A DNA stretch of 64,000 nt from assembly GCF_025628965.1 (NCBI RefSeq), contig NZ_JAOTEN010000001.1, positions 1,302,001 to 1,366,000 of the forward strand, in the 5' to 3' direction. Numbering within the stretch: the stretch's first letter is position 1; each line of letters starts with the position of its first letter. This stretch comes from Chryseobacterium gilvum. GTDB taxonomy: Bacteria; Bacteroidota; Bacteroidia; Flavobacteriales; Weeksellaceae. Made by a program: the position numbers and the translations under genes. Under the pieces are notes generated by a model. It worked only from the letters and a program-made list of their open reading frames with translations, ran no database searches and was not told the origin of the DNA. Below are positions 26,575 to 35,600 of the stretch, one piece after another.

Positions 26575-27600
26575 CTATTTAATCGAAACTTCATAGATTT
26601 TCGGCCAGTTTTTTCCGGTGATGATCATATTGTCTCCTTTAAAGGCGATTCCGTTTAAGACATTTTCGCTGTTAGCATTGGTGAAAGGTTCAGCGATTTT
26701 TGTAAAATCAAATTTGCCCACCACTTCTCCGTTTGCAGGGTTTATTTTAAGAATAACCGGTTTGTGCCACACATTGGAGTAGATAAATCCCTGATGGAAT
26801 TCCAGTTCATTCAGCTGGTCATAGACTTCTTTGTTTCCTGCTACAGAAATATATTTCACAACTTTTGAAGGATCCTGTGCATTGAGGAAGTAGAGATTTT
26901 TCGTACCGTCTGAAACGATAAGGTTTTTACCATCAGTGGTCATTCCCCATCCTTCACCGATGACATTGGGGTAAGGAAATTCGCCAATCATTTCAAAAGA
27001 ATTTTTATCATAAATAAATCCTTTTTTATTTTTATAAGTAAGCTGATAAATTTTATTCCCAAGACTGGATATGCCTTCTGAAAAAACCGTATCCGGCTGT
27101 TTTGCTTCTTTTGTTACCGCTTCTTTTCCCAGCTCATATTTCATGAATTTGGAAGCACCTTCCTGTCCTATGCTTTCATATACCATATTACCTTCCATAT
27201 AAAAGCCTTCCGTAAAACTGTTCGGGTCGTGAGGATATTCTGCAACCAAATTATAAGATAAGTTTGCTTCAGGGTTTTTGGCAAAGACATTAATTGTCGC
27301 ATCCTGAGTGAGCGCTTCGCCGCTTTTGGTTTTAATTGTGAATGTTACCGCGTTATCACCCAATGTAAAATATTTCGGATCAACAACAAGACTTGAGGTC
27401 TCTTTATCTCCAAAGCTGATTACAATACTCTCTGCATTATCGGTGACCTCTTTTGGAAGATCAATTTTATCTCCGAAATGATATCCTTCCGCAACCATAG
27501 AATTGTTGTAATCTGCAAGAGAATTCAGTATTTTTTCGTCATTTTTACAAGACATTAATAATACAAGCGCTGTAAAACCTACTAATATTTTGTTTTTCAT
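26575..27600 (-). CDS. glutaminyl-peptide cyclotransferase lipoprotein
   Basis: A 341-residue lipoprotein (Cys18 in LLMSC). An N-terminal Ig-like part of about 110 residues precedes a five-bladed-propeller glutamine cyclotransferase domain, which forms pyroglutamate at protein N-termini. The propeller shows YPHDPNSFTEGFYMEGN, YESIGQEGAS, GEGWGMTTDGKNLIVSDGT, NELEFHQGFIYSNVW and ENVLNGIAF, all typical of the plant/bacterial type of the enzyme. In Bacteroidota this activity is thought to modify secreted proteins whose signal cleavage exposes Gln. That is family knowledge; many exported proteins in this window indeed have Gln right after the predicted cleavage site. Confidence 0.9.
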   Translation of the reverse strand: MKNKILVGFTALVLLMSCKNDEKILNSLADYNNSMVAEGYHFGDKIDLPKEVTDNAESIVISFGDKETSSLVVDPKYFTLGDNAVTFTIKTKSGEALTQDATINVFAKNPEANLSYNLVAEYPHDPNSFTEGFYMEGNMVYESIGQEGASKFMKYELGKEAVTKEAKQPDTVFSEGISSLGNKIYQLTYKNKKGFIYDKNSFEMIGEFPYPNVIGEGWGMTTDGKNLIVSDGTKNLYFLNAQDPSKVVKYISVAGNKEVYDQLNELEFHQGFIYSNVWHKPVILKINPANGEVVGKFDFTKIAEPFTNANSENVLNGIAFKGDNMIITGKNWPKIYEVSIK

Positions 27601-27622
27601 TTTCTGTTTCTAAAATATTTTT

Positions 27623-27630
27623 CAAAAATA
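27623..27630 (-). promoter_or_regulatory. Bacteroidota -7 promoter element TATTTTTG
   Basis: Minus-strand TATTTTTG lies 22 bases upstream of the glutaminyl cyclase start. Confidence 0.55.
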
Positions 27631-27699
27631 GCAAATTTTATTGCTCTTTACTAATTTCGTTGAAAGGTTGATCACATAGTACTCTTATTTAAAATAAAA

Positions 27700-29313
27700 T
27701 TAACCGTGCGAAAAGCCTGTAATTTTAGCTTCATCAAAGTCAAGCTGCATTTCTATGGTTCTCATCACATGATCGTCAAAGACTTTTTCCCTTTTCATAT
27801 GATGAAGTTCATTTCTCTGCGCCTGAATAATCTGTCTCATCACCTCTTTATTCTCATTCATTGCCGTTACATAATCTCCTGCAGAAGCCATACACTGCGC
27901 TTTATCTGCCATCATCATCATTTCATTTTCCAATCTATGCTTCTGATGCTGTACCAAGCTATTTGTTTCTGCAAGCTCCGAAAAATCGCTGTTTAATTTC
28001 TGCAATGCTGCTTCTTTCAGCTTTTTCATAAGAATGACTTCCTGTTTCTCTTCGGGAAGTTCGCTTCCTGCATCATTAATCTTTAATAATCTTAAAATGG
28101 GAGAAAGCATCAAACCCTGCCCTACCAAAGTAATTAAAATGATAACAAACGTTACAAATAAAATAATATTCCGATGCGGAAATGCGTCTCCGTTTGGTAA
28201 AAAAGCAGGAATTGAAAGTGCCGCAGCCAAAGAAACCACGCCTCTCATGGCCGCAAAACTGATGATAAAAGGTTCTCTCCAATCTGGTTTAGGGATTTTT
28301 AAACGGATTTCTTTTGAGCACAGTCTCGGGAAATATACTAAAGCATAACTGTATAAAATTCTTGTCAGAATAATCGCTCCGCCAATAACAACACTGTAAA
28401 AAATCCCTTCTGAGATCGTATATTCTTTCATCGCAGCAACGACAATCGGCAATTCTAAACCGATCAGGATAAAAATAATGGTGTTCATTAAAAAGATAAG
28501 AACGCTCCAGACGTTTCCGGACTGTATTCTGGAGGTATGGCTTAAATAACAGTGTGAATTGTACGACATCAATAATCCTCCCGAAACTACTGCCAAAACA
28601 CCCGAAAAATGAAAATGTTCTGCACCCACGTACATGATATATGGTACAATAATCGTAATGATGGTATCAATGTTTGAATTGGAAGGAATTTTCCTTAATA
28701 AGGCTCCAAACAAAAATCCTACACCGATTCCTATGGCAATTCCGCCGACTGCCATCATGAAGAAATCCTGAACGGCATCGCGGAAAACAAACTGCCCGGA
28801 AATGACGGCCGCCAAAGCAAATTTAAATACAATTAAACTGGACGCGTCATTGATCAGACTTTCCCCTTCCAGAATACTGGTTATTTTTTTCGGAATTTTC
28901 ATGTGTTTTAAAACAGAAGTTGCCGCAACCGCATCGGGCGGAGAATTGACACCTCCCAACAAAAATCCCATCGCAACTGTAAGTCCCGGAATAATGGATG
29001 AGGAAAGATATGCCACCACAACAGAGGTGAGAAATACCAATCCGAACGCCATTGAAAAAATCTGTTTCCGCCACTTATGAAAATCCTGCCAAGAAGTAAA
29101 CCATGCGGCTTCAAATAAAATCGGCGGTAAGAAGATCAGGAAAACCAGGTCTGGCTCTATCTCAATATGCGGCATTCCCGGAATCAGGCTTATCAATAAT
29201 CCCGCAATAACCAGAAATATAGGATAGGCTACTTTCAGTTTTTGCCCTATCATCACAAGGATCATTACAGACAGCAAGACTGCAATGGATATAATAACAT
29301 AATTATGAATCAT
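27700..29313 (-). CDS. Na+/H+ antiporter, CPA1 family
   Basis: A 537-residue cation/proton antiporter of the inner membrane with about twelve helices and a cytoplasmic tail. Diagnostic segments are FLPPILFEAAW, the ion-binding region GGVNSPPDAVAATSVLKHM and ILEGESLINDASSLIVFKFAL, as in NhaP/YjcE and NHE-type proteins, plus ISFAAMRGVVSLAAALSIP late in the membrane domain. The last 130 residues are a charged helical tail with two Met/Glu-rich helices, likely regulatory. It follows the cyclotransferase and DUF2490 genes on one strand without being tightly coupled. Confidence 0.93.
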   Translation of the reverse strand: MIHNYVIISIAVLLSVMILVMIGQKLKVAYPIFLVIAGLLISLIPGMPHIEIEPDLVFLIFLPPILFEAAWFTSWQDFHKWRKQIFSMAFGLVFLTSVVVAYLSSSIIPGLTVAMGFLLGGVNSPPDAVAATSVLKHMKIPKKITSILEGESLINDASSLIVFKFALAAVISGQFVFRDAVQDFFMMAVGGIAIGIGVGFLFGALLRKIPSNSNIDTIITIIVPYIMYVGAEHFHFSGVLAVVSGGLLMSYNSHCYLSHTSRIQSGNVWSVLIFLMNTIIFILIGLELPIVVAAMKEYTISEGIFYSVVIGGAIILTRILYSYALVYFPRLCSKEIRLKIPKPDWREPFIISFAAMRGVVSLAAALSIPAFLPNGDAFPHRNIILFVTFVIILITLVGQGLMLSPILRLLKINDAGSELPEEKQEVILMKKLKEAALQKLNSDFSELAETNSLVQHQKHRLENEMMMMADKAQCMASAGDYVTAMNENKEVMRQIIQAQRNELHHMKREKVFDDHVMRTIEMQLDFDEAKITGFSHG

Positions 29314-29356
29314 ATTTTTGTTTTTTCGGTTTATTTTACATTGTACAGATCATTTT

Positions 29357-30037
29357 TCAATCTTTATTATTAAGCGGAATTGTATTATAAAACCCTACCT
29401 GAATCTGACCCCGGTTTCTGTTTTCCTGAATCTGATTCATATATCCTAATTCTATCTTAAGATTTGGACTGATTACATATCCTAAAGCCCCGTAAATCCT
29501 GTTTCTGTCGAAAACCGGTGAATTGAAGTGAAGAAAAACCTCGTTGTAAAACGAACCGTACCATGTTTTGGGGATCATTTCTTTATGATTGACCGGAATA
29601 TTGAATCCTAAAAAATAACGAAACCTCATCCTGAAATCATCCTCTAAAAAACGCTCTTCCAGTCTGTAACGGTGCTGCAGATATAGCCTTCCGAATTTCT
29701 GTTTTGTGATATACTGCTGAAAAATACGATGCTCTGTATTTTCAGTTTTAATCCCGTTTCTGTAAGGTTTGCTTAAAATAAAACCGTAACCTAATAAAAT
29801 GTTATTATTATTTTCTGTGAGGTCATATCCAATCCCGGTACGGATCAGAAGCTGTTCTAAATCTCCTGCCGCATTAAAGTTGCGATACTGAATTTCGTTA
29901 TGAAGATTCCATTTTTTATTGATTTTGTTGTTCCCGAAATACATGTACCAAGTTCCAAGATCACTTTCCTGAGAAAAACAGAAGGTAATGCTCAAAATAA
30001 AAAAGGAATAAAATATTTTTTTTGAAATATGCTTCAT
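29357..30037 (-). CDS. DUF2490 outer-membrane-type protein
   Basis: A 226-residue protein with a signal peptide (to about residue 22, FCFSQ). It is rich in alternating amphipathic strands with aromatic residues. The pattern LGTWYMYFGNNKINKKWNLHNEIQYRNF, then LLIRTGIGYDL, LYLQHRYRLEERF and FRYFLGFNIP is the DUF2490 signature. It is probably a small outer-membrane beta-barrel. The function is unknown. It lies 43 bases upstream of the antiporter on the same strand with its own promoter. Confidence 0.85.
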   Translation of the reverse strand: MKHISKKIFYSFFILSITFCFSQESDLGTWYMYFGNNKINKKWNLHNEIQYRNFNAAGDLEQLLIRTGIGYDLTENNNNILLGYGFILSKPYRNGIKTENTEHRIFQQYITKQKFGRLYLQHRYRLEERFLEDDFRMRFRYFLGFNIPVNHKEMIPKTWYGSFYNEVFLHFNSPVFDRNRIYGALGYVISPNLKIELGYMNQIQENRNRGQIQVGFYNTIPLNNKD

Positions 30038-30073
30038 AAATAATTATATATCACGATTATCTATCGTAAATAA

Positions 30074-30081
30074 CAAAACTA
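30074..30081 (-). promoter_or_regulatory. Bacteroidota -7 promoter element TAGTTTTG
   Basis: Minus-strand TAGTTTTG lies 36 bases upstream of the DUF2490 gene start. Confidence 0.45.
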
Positions 30082-30150
30082 ATAATTTTTATCAATAATA
30101 ACAAGATATTTAGTTTTTAAACATTAATCCAATAAGTTTATAAAAATAAG

Positions 30151-30177
30151 AAAACCGACAAAATATTTTGCCGGTTT
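30151..30177 (-). terminator. intrinsic terminator after the VOC gene run
   Basis: A long stem AAACCGGCAAAA/TTTTGTCGGTTT (minus strand, one G-U pair), followed by TCTTATTTTTAT. It closes the leftward run 32503-30201. Confidence 0.75.
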
Positions 30178-30200
30178 CGTACTTAGATAGATCTTAAGGA

Positions 30201-30647
30201 TTAAGAATGCTGCATTTTTGAAGGGTCATCATAATTTACCATCCAGTTGATCCCGAATTTATCTGTAAACATCCCGAAATAGGCTCCCCAGAATGTATCT
30301 TCCAGAGCCATCGTAATATGACCGCCCTGTGATAATCCGTCAAACAGTTTATCTGCTTCTTCTCTCGAATCTGCATTGATCGAAACTGAAAAATTATTTC
30401 CCATTGTTATTTTTGAAGCCCAATCTCCGCCGGTATCGCTTCCCATGAGCATGGTTTCTTTTGAGATGGGAAGTGAAACATGCATGATTTTGTTTTTATC
30501 TTCTTCAGAAATTTCTTTCCCGTCCATCGGGGGCATTTCTCCGAAAGTTCCGATGTAAGGATATTCGCCTCCAAAAACCGATTTGTAAAAATCAAAAGCT
30601 TCTTTGCAGTTTCCGTTAAAAGTTAAGTAGACATTTACTGTTGCCAT
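30201..30647 (-). CDS. VOC family protein, PhnB-like
   Basis: A 148-residue glyoxalase/bleomycin-resistance-fold protein of the PhnB (3-demethylubiquinone methyltransferase-like) group. Markers are VNVYLTFNGNCKEAFDFYKSVFGGE, IMHVSLPI, LMGSD, and WGAYFGMFTDKFGINWMVNY. Such proteins form dimers with a metal site but most have no known substrate. It is the last gene of a run of five small leftward genes. Confidence 0.88.
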   Translation of the reverse strand: MATVNVYLTFNGNCKEAFDFYKSVFGGEYPYIGTFGEMPPMDGKEISEEDKNKIMHVSLPISKETMLMGSDTGGDWASKITMGNNFSVSINADSREEADKLFDGLSQGGHITMALEDTFWGAYFGMFTDKFGINWMVNYDDPSKMQHS

Positions 30648-30688
30648 ATTTTTTTAATTTAAAGTTTTGTGTTTATTATTGATATAAT

Positions 30689-30724
30689 ATTTTAATTTTT
30701 AATTTTTAATTTTTAATTTTTAAT
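30689..30724. repeat. tandem heptamer TTTTTAA, about five copies
   Basis: A perfect or near-perfect period-7 tract between two VOC genes. It separates the PhnB-like gene from the second VOC gene upstream, about 40 bases from the ATG of the downstream gene. Confidence 0.75.
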
Positions 30725-30727
30725 TAA

Positions 30728-31099
30728 TTACCTGTGCTGATCAATCAGGATCATATTTCCGTCGGGATCTTTCAGGAAAATGTGTTCAGGTCCGGAAGTG
30801 TTTTCATCGGCCTTTTTCTCCAGTTCGATATGATTTTCCATTAATCTTCTCTGGATTTCGCGTACATCATCAAACGATTCCAAATTTTGTGCGTTTTCGT
30901 CCCATCCCGGATTGAAGGTAAGCATATTCCCTTCAAACATGGCCTGAAAAAGCCCGATGATTGTGGTCTCGTTTTTCATGATCAGATAATTGCTATCTGC
31001 ATTTCCGCCCATTGTGCTGAAGCCTAATTTTTCATAAAATTCTTTAGATTTCTGTAAATCTTTTACACTCAGGCTGACTGAGAATACTCCTAGTTTCAT
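30728..31099 (-). CDS. VOC family (glyoxalase-like) protein
   Basis: A 123-residue single-repeat-pair VOC protein: FSVSLSVKDLQKSKEFYEKLGF at the N-terminus and the C-terminal GPEHIFLKDPDGNMILIDQH, where the family usually has a metal-binding Glu or His. It belongs to the lactoylglutathione-lyase-like group with unknown substrate. It sits in the same leftward run as the PhnB-like protein. Confidence 0.87.
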   Translation of the reverse strand: MKLGVFSVSLSVKDLQKSKEFYEKLGFSTMGGNADSNYLIMKNETTIIGLFQAMFEGNMLTFNPGWDENAQNLESFDDVREIQRRLMENHIELEKKADENTSGPEHIFLKDPDGNMILIDQHR

Positions 31100-31135
31100 A
31101 TATTTTTCTTTAAACGAGCTGATTAATTATTTCTT

Positions 31136-31543
31136 CTATCTTATATTATTTTTTTGTAAAGCCAATTGATACCCTACTAAAACCAATCCCCAAACTGCAA
31201 TCCCTAAAAACCAAAACCAAACAGGTGTAGGTAAAACAATCATATTATAGATGGTAAATAATAAAAATATGCCTCCACAGATTAATGCGTATGTTTTTTT
31301 ACCACTTTTTGCAATTTTAGTTGAAATAAAACCTGCAGCTACAGCGCCTAAAGCATATCCTAAAATCACCATTAACAATCCTGTTACGGGAAGAGCTGAA
31401 ATATATTCTTTAAAAGCCACCATGTCATCCTGATGGAATCCTTTCGGAAAAGGATACAGCCGATGATTGATCTGCTCGATGAGTCCTACCAACAATGAAC
31501 CAGATATGATTCCACAGACTACTGCAAGTATTTTTCTTAGCAT
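31136..31543 (-). CDS. small four-helix membrane protein (unknown)
   Basis: A 135-residue protein with four predicted membrane helices (about residues 4-22, 52-75, 84-103, 108-127). The first loop (EQINHRLYPFPKGF) is periplasmic-looking. It resembles small flavobacterial membrane proteins without a named function. The gene starts one base after the stop of its upstream neighbour, so the two are very likely co-transcribed. Confidence 0.7.
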   Translation of the reverse strand: MLRKILAVVCGIISGSLLVGLIEQINHRLYPFPKGFHQDDMVAFKEYISALPVTGLLMVILGYALGAVAAGFISTKIAKSGKKTYALICGGIFLLFTIYNMIVLPTPVWFWFLGIAVWGLVLVGYQLALQKNNIR

Positions 31544-31544
31544 T

Positions 31545-32018
31545 TTAAAGGTTTTTTAGCCGGGTTTTAAAATCCAAAGTTCCGTCATAACTTTTCCAGT
31601 TACCGATCAGATCTATGTATTGACTTTCAATTTTTTCAGATTTCTTATTCCATTTGAACGTGTAGATGAATCTTCCGGTGAATATTCCTGAATGTTTTCC
31701 TTTGTTTTCTTCCGCAAGTTCGTATTCTCCATATACGGCTCCGTTTTTCTTGCCGTCTTTGTATCGGGTGATTTTTAGCTTTCCTTCGTATTTGGAATAC
31801 GTATTATCAACCAGTGAATATCCTGAAACAAAATATTCCTGATCATTTTTTTTATTCTGTTCAGAAATATTGATTTTAAGCTTAATCGTCTGATGATCAT
31901 TCCCGATCGTTCCTGTATAAGGTTTGCTGTTATTCAGCCAAACATCAGCAATATTCGGCATCTGCGAAAATGCAAAGCCGGAAATAAAGATAAAGAGTAA
32001 TACAATTTTTTTCGTCAT
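31545..32018 (-). CDS. small secreted protein (unknown)
   Basis: A 157-residue protein with a signal peptide (to about residue 18, GFAFSQ). The mature part has alternating charged strands (YEGKLKITRYKDGKKNGAVYGEYELAEENKG) that suggest a compact beta-barrel or lipocalin-like fold, ending with GNWKSYDGTLDFKTRL. No family is recognised. It lies between the DUF1569 gene and the membrane protein in the same run. Confidence 0.65.
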   Translation of the reverse strand: MTKKIVLLFIFISGFAFSQMPNIADVWLNNSKPYTGTIGNDHQTIKLKINISEQNKKNDQEYFVSGYSLVDNTYSKYEGKLKITRYKDGKKNGAVYGEYELAEENKGKHSGIFTGRFIYTFKWNKKSEKIESQYIDLIGNWKSYDGTLDFKTRLKNL

Positions 32019-32047
32019 AAGTGTGGTTGTGTTATGTGTTGAATATT

Positions 32048-32503
32048 TTAGACCCCAAATTGAGACAAATGGTGGTTAAGATGCTTTGCAAACATATTGT
32101 TCCATTCATTTGAAGTAAGTTTTCCAAAAGAAAAAGATTCTTTGCCATCAAATGCGGCAGATCCTAATTGCTGGGTTTTCTGGATAAAACCGATCAGCCT
32201 TTTTTTCTCTTCATTAAAATTCCTTCTTCCTTCAACGACAAATTGCGGAGCGGTAGGTGAATCTCTGGGATACGCTTTTTCTCCCACTACTTTATGTTTC
32301 ACAAAATTTTTGAGGATGAATTTTGCAATCGTGCCCGGTTTTTTATGTTTTTCCGGTTCGTATACCATTTCGTAGGTTATACAGCAATGCGCCAACATCT
32401 GATCTACGGTCATTCTGCCCCATAAACCATGGGTATCTTCCACCAGATTATTAATTCTGTTGATATAATTCTGAGCGTCTTTTGCTTCAAATACGTTTTC
32501 CAT
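32048..32503 (-). CDS. DUF1569 (DinB-like four-helix) protein
   Basis: A 151-residue protein of the DinB/YfiT-like superfamily, DUF1569 branch. The first conserved helix has GRMTVDQMLAHCCITYEMV, with His in the DinB metal position. A C-terminal helix NNMFAKHLNHHLSQFGV supplies further His residues. These could bind a divalent metal. Known relatives include thiol-dependent S-transferases, but the substrate here is unknown. It heads the five-gene run and has a good promoter 22 bases upstream. Confidence 0.8.
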   Translation of the reverse strand: MENVFEAKDAQNYINRINNLVEDTHGLWGRMTVDQMLAHCCITYEMVYEPEKHKKPGTIAKFILKNFVKHKVVGEKAYPRDSPTAPQFVVEGRRNFNEEKKRLIGFIQKTQQLGSAAFDGKESFSFGKLTSNEWNNMFAKHLNHHLSQFGV

Positions 32504-32525
32504 AGGGTATTAATTTGTATAGAAA

Positions 32526-32533
32526 CAAATATA
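32526..32533 (-). promoter_or_regulatory. Bacteroidota -7 promoter element TATATTTG
   Basis: Minus-strand TATATTTG lies 22 bases upstream of the DUF1569 gene and would drive the run 32503-30201. Confidence 0.6.
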
Positions 32534-32626
32534 TTATTTTTTCGGCTGAGTTGAATGTTCTTTTAACTGCAAGTGTGAATTATTATAAAATCTGATAAAA
32601 TTTGTATTCATTTTTACTTAACAAAA

Positions 32627-32657
32627 AACCTAACAGGTTTTAAAAACCTGTTAGGTT
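32627..32657. terminator. palindromic hairpin after the large macroglobulin gene
   Basis: Arms AACCTAACAGGTTTT and its mirror form a near-perfect 31-base palindrome just after the macroglobulin stop. It is preceded by an A-run, so it terminates well on the minus strand. It is nearly the same as the hairpin at 7621. Confidence 0.75.
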
Positions 32658-32682
32658 TGTAACTTTACAAATTCACAAATAT

Positions 32683-35600
32683 TTACTCACTTATTATTAC
32701 ATTCGTTCCTTTCGTATGCGCATTCATTTGCGGTGCATAATAATTCTGCATGGTCGTGATCCCGTTTGAGAATTTTCCTGATGCATTGGCTACAAAATCA
32801 TATTCAAATACATATTTCCCTTTCGGCAGATATTCGATATAAAAATTGGTGGACGCGTCTTTTGTCGATTGGTAATAGCCTAAACTGTTTTTCCACTGAT
32901 ATCCCGAAAGTACATCAACCGGCTCAAATCCTGCCGCTCGCATATCTTTAAGATGAATAAATTCCATCGCGCGGTCGGTATTTAAAATCATTCTTACCGT
33001 TACTTTATCACCAATTTTTAAAGGGGTTTCCGGAGAAATTTTCTGTAACTCTTCCCCATTTACAGTTTTAATTTTTTTATACAGTTCTTTTGATATGAAA
33101 ATGTAGTTTTCAGAAGATTTTATTTTATCCAGATCTTCGTAATATTGCCAGAATAATCCTCCCTGAACAATTCCTGCACCTGGTTTTGTGATCGTAACAG
33201 TACCCAGTTTTTTATCTATCATATCAGATTTTAGGGAAGATTTTACATATCCGGTTGCCTGTGTTTCGGGTTTTAGTGTTTTTTCACCCCAAACAATGTT
33301 TACTACTTCAGATTCCGGAGTGGTCCAAGATTTACCGGAATTTAAAATCGTAAAAATGACTTCCGCAGTTCCTCTTGAGCTTCCCCAGGAATTGACTTCT
33401 TTTTGGGTAATCAGCCAGATTTTTATGTCTTCTATGAATTTCTGATCGTTCGGTTTTAATCTGTTGAAAGCTTCCAACGCTCCCGCCTGATTCACGACTT
33501 TGGAACCAAACCAGCCCCAATCATCAAGGTTTTGCTTCCAGTACACGCCTTGTGTTTTAGAATCTACGGAAGTTTCTTTCAGGTAATTCATCAGTATATC
33601 TGAAGTATCTTTTAAGCCGTAATCATTCATTAACAAAGCGGCACGATGTAATCCGAAGAAAGTAAAATCGGTTATTTTTACTGTTTTTACTTTTTGTTTT
33701 ACCAAAGATTTCAGCGTGGCTCCTTTGCCCTTTAACGGATATTGTTTTTCCCAGTAATTACGGGTATCAAGATAATCTAAGGTCCAGTTGGTCCAGACAT
33801 TTTCTTTTTTAACGTCCCAATATTGATTGATCTCGTTATCAACGTATTTTACCAAATTGGCAACCAGTGCATCCTGCTCTGAATTTTGATACTCTTTCAC
33901 ATTCTCTTTCAGCCAAACATTGATTTTGCCTAAGTTTTTCAGAATATATAAAGACGTTCCGTATGAGCTTGGATATCCTTGATACCAGGAGAAACCTCCA
34001 TCCGGATTCTGCAGTTTTTTGAAATCGTCCCAATCCTGACTGATCGAATTTTTCATCGTATTGGCATCAAAAAGCAAGGCCAGTTTCTGCATTTGCTCTT
34101 CTCCGTTTTTGCTTTCTAAAACCCAGGGCGTTTCTTCTAGTAACAACTGTTTTAATTCCTGGTTTTTTTCAAGATTTGATTGTAATAATCCTTTGCTCTG
34201 ATATTCTTCAAAAACGGTTTTTAATTTTGGATTTGCCCTAAAAATTTCAGAAGCCAGAACATCAGCAAACCATTTATTGAAGATGACATCGGCAGAATTG
34301 TTCTGATCATTTTTCAGGCTTGGAAGCGCAAACATGATTTCCCAAATCGGGTTGGTCGTCAGTTCTAAAGTATTTGAAACATTAAAAATGGTTGTTGAAT
34401 TTACATTTTTAAGGTTTTCAATTTCGAAAGTCTTTGTTTCGCCTTCTTTCACAAAAACAGGAACCACATCGGTTACTAACATTCTGTTGGGTAAGACTGC
34501 CACTGCTTTTTGCTCGCCATCAGAATACTGGCCGGCTTTTGCCACCACTTTTAAAATGATGGATGAAACATTATCCGGAACTTTTATTTTCCATGTCAAT
34601 GCGGAATTTCCGCTTTCATTTAAATCAAAATTTTGCGTACTTGCATTTAAACCAAATTTTGAAGAAATATCTTCGTTGGTAAACGCATCTAATATCTGAA
34701 GATTGGCAGAGCCGCTTAGTTTTTTGCTTGTGAGGTTGGAGAGTTTTGACTGCAGGTTTAATTCATCGCCTTCTCTTAAAAACCTAGGATAATTAGGCGT
34801 CACTGAAAATTCTTTCTGTGTTATCACTTCTTTTTCCAGTGTTGCTGTTCTTGCGTCTTTTGCATGAGCCAAAAACATGAGTTTCCATTTTGTCAATGCT
34901 TCCGGAGAAGTAAATTCGAAGTTTACATTTCCTTCGGCGTCGGTTTTCAGGTCGGGATAGAAAAACGCGGTTTCGTTGAGGTTTTGGCGGACCGGGATTT
35001 TGTCAAGAGATTCTTTTGAGCCTACAATATCTATAGCATTATCCTCTAACTCTTCAACCACATTTGCACTGGTTTTTCTTGATACTGATTTTGTTCTGTA
35101 TCCTCTAACTACTATCTCATCAACACTTTTTTCTTCTTTTGGTGCTGAAACAGGCTCAGGAACAGCATTATCAACCAAAACTCCAGCTGCTTTTCCTTGT
35201 AACATGGTTGTAATACGTACCATCTCGCCATCAAACCAATTGAACTGCGGAACTTCCACATATTGCCCATTGTAATATCTCATCCTTTTCTGGTAATATT
35301 TCTGCTCAAGGTTTTCTCTCAAGTCGTATGAAGTAACCATTGAAAAGGTATTGTACAGCGATAGCCAGTGAAAAGAATTTATAGCAAACTGATCCAAAGA
35401 CATATCGTACATATTGGCCAAAACCTCTGCATTGATTTTTTCTTTGTCATTTCCTAAAACTTTTATCGTCCATTTTTCTTTTACATTGGGTTCAAGTTTG
35501 TCTCTGAACGTTACCGTTTCAATTTTTAAAGGCTGTTCAGTATCTTTAATTTTTACATTAACTGACTGAGTCTGCACATCATTAAAGGCGACAACCTGAA

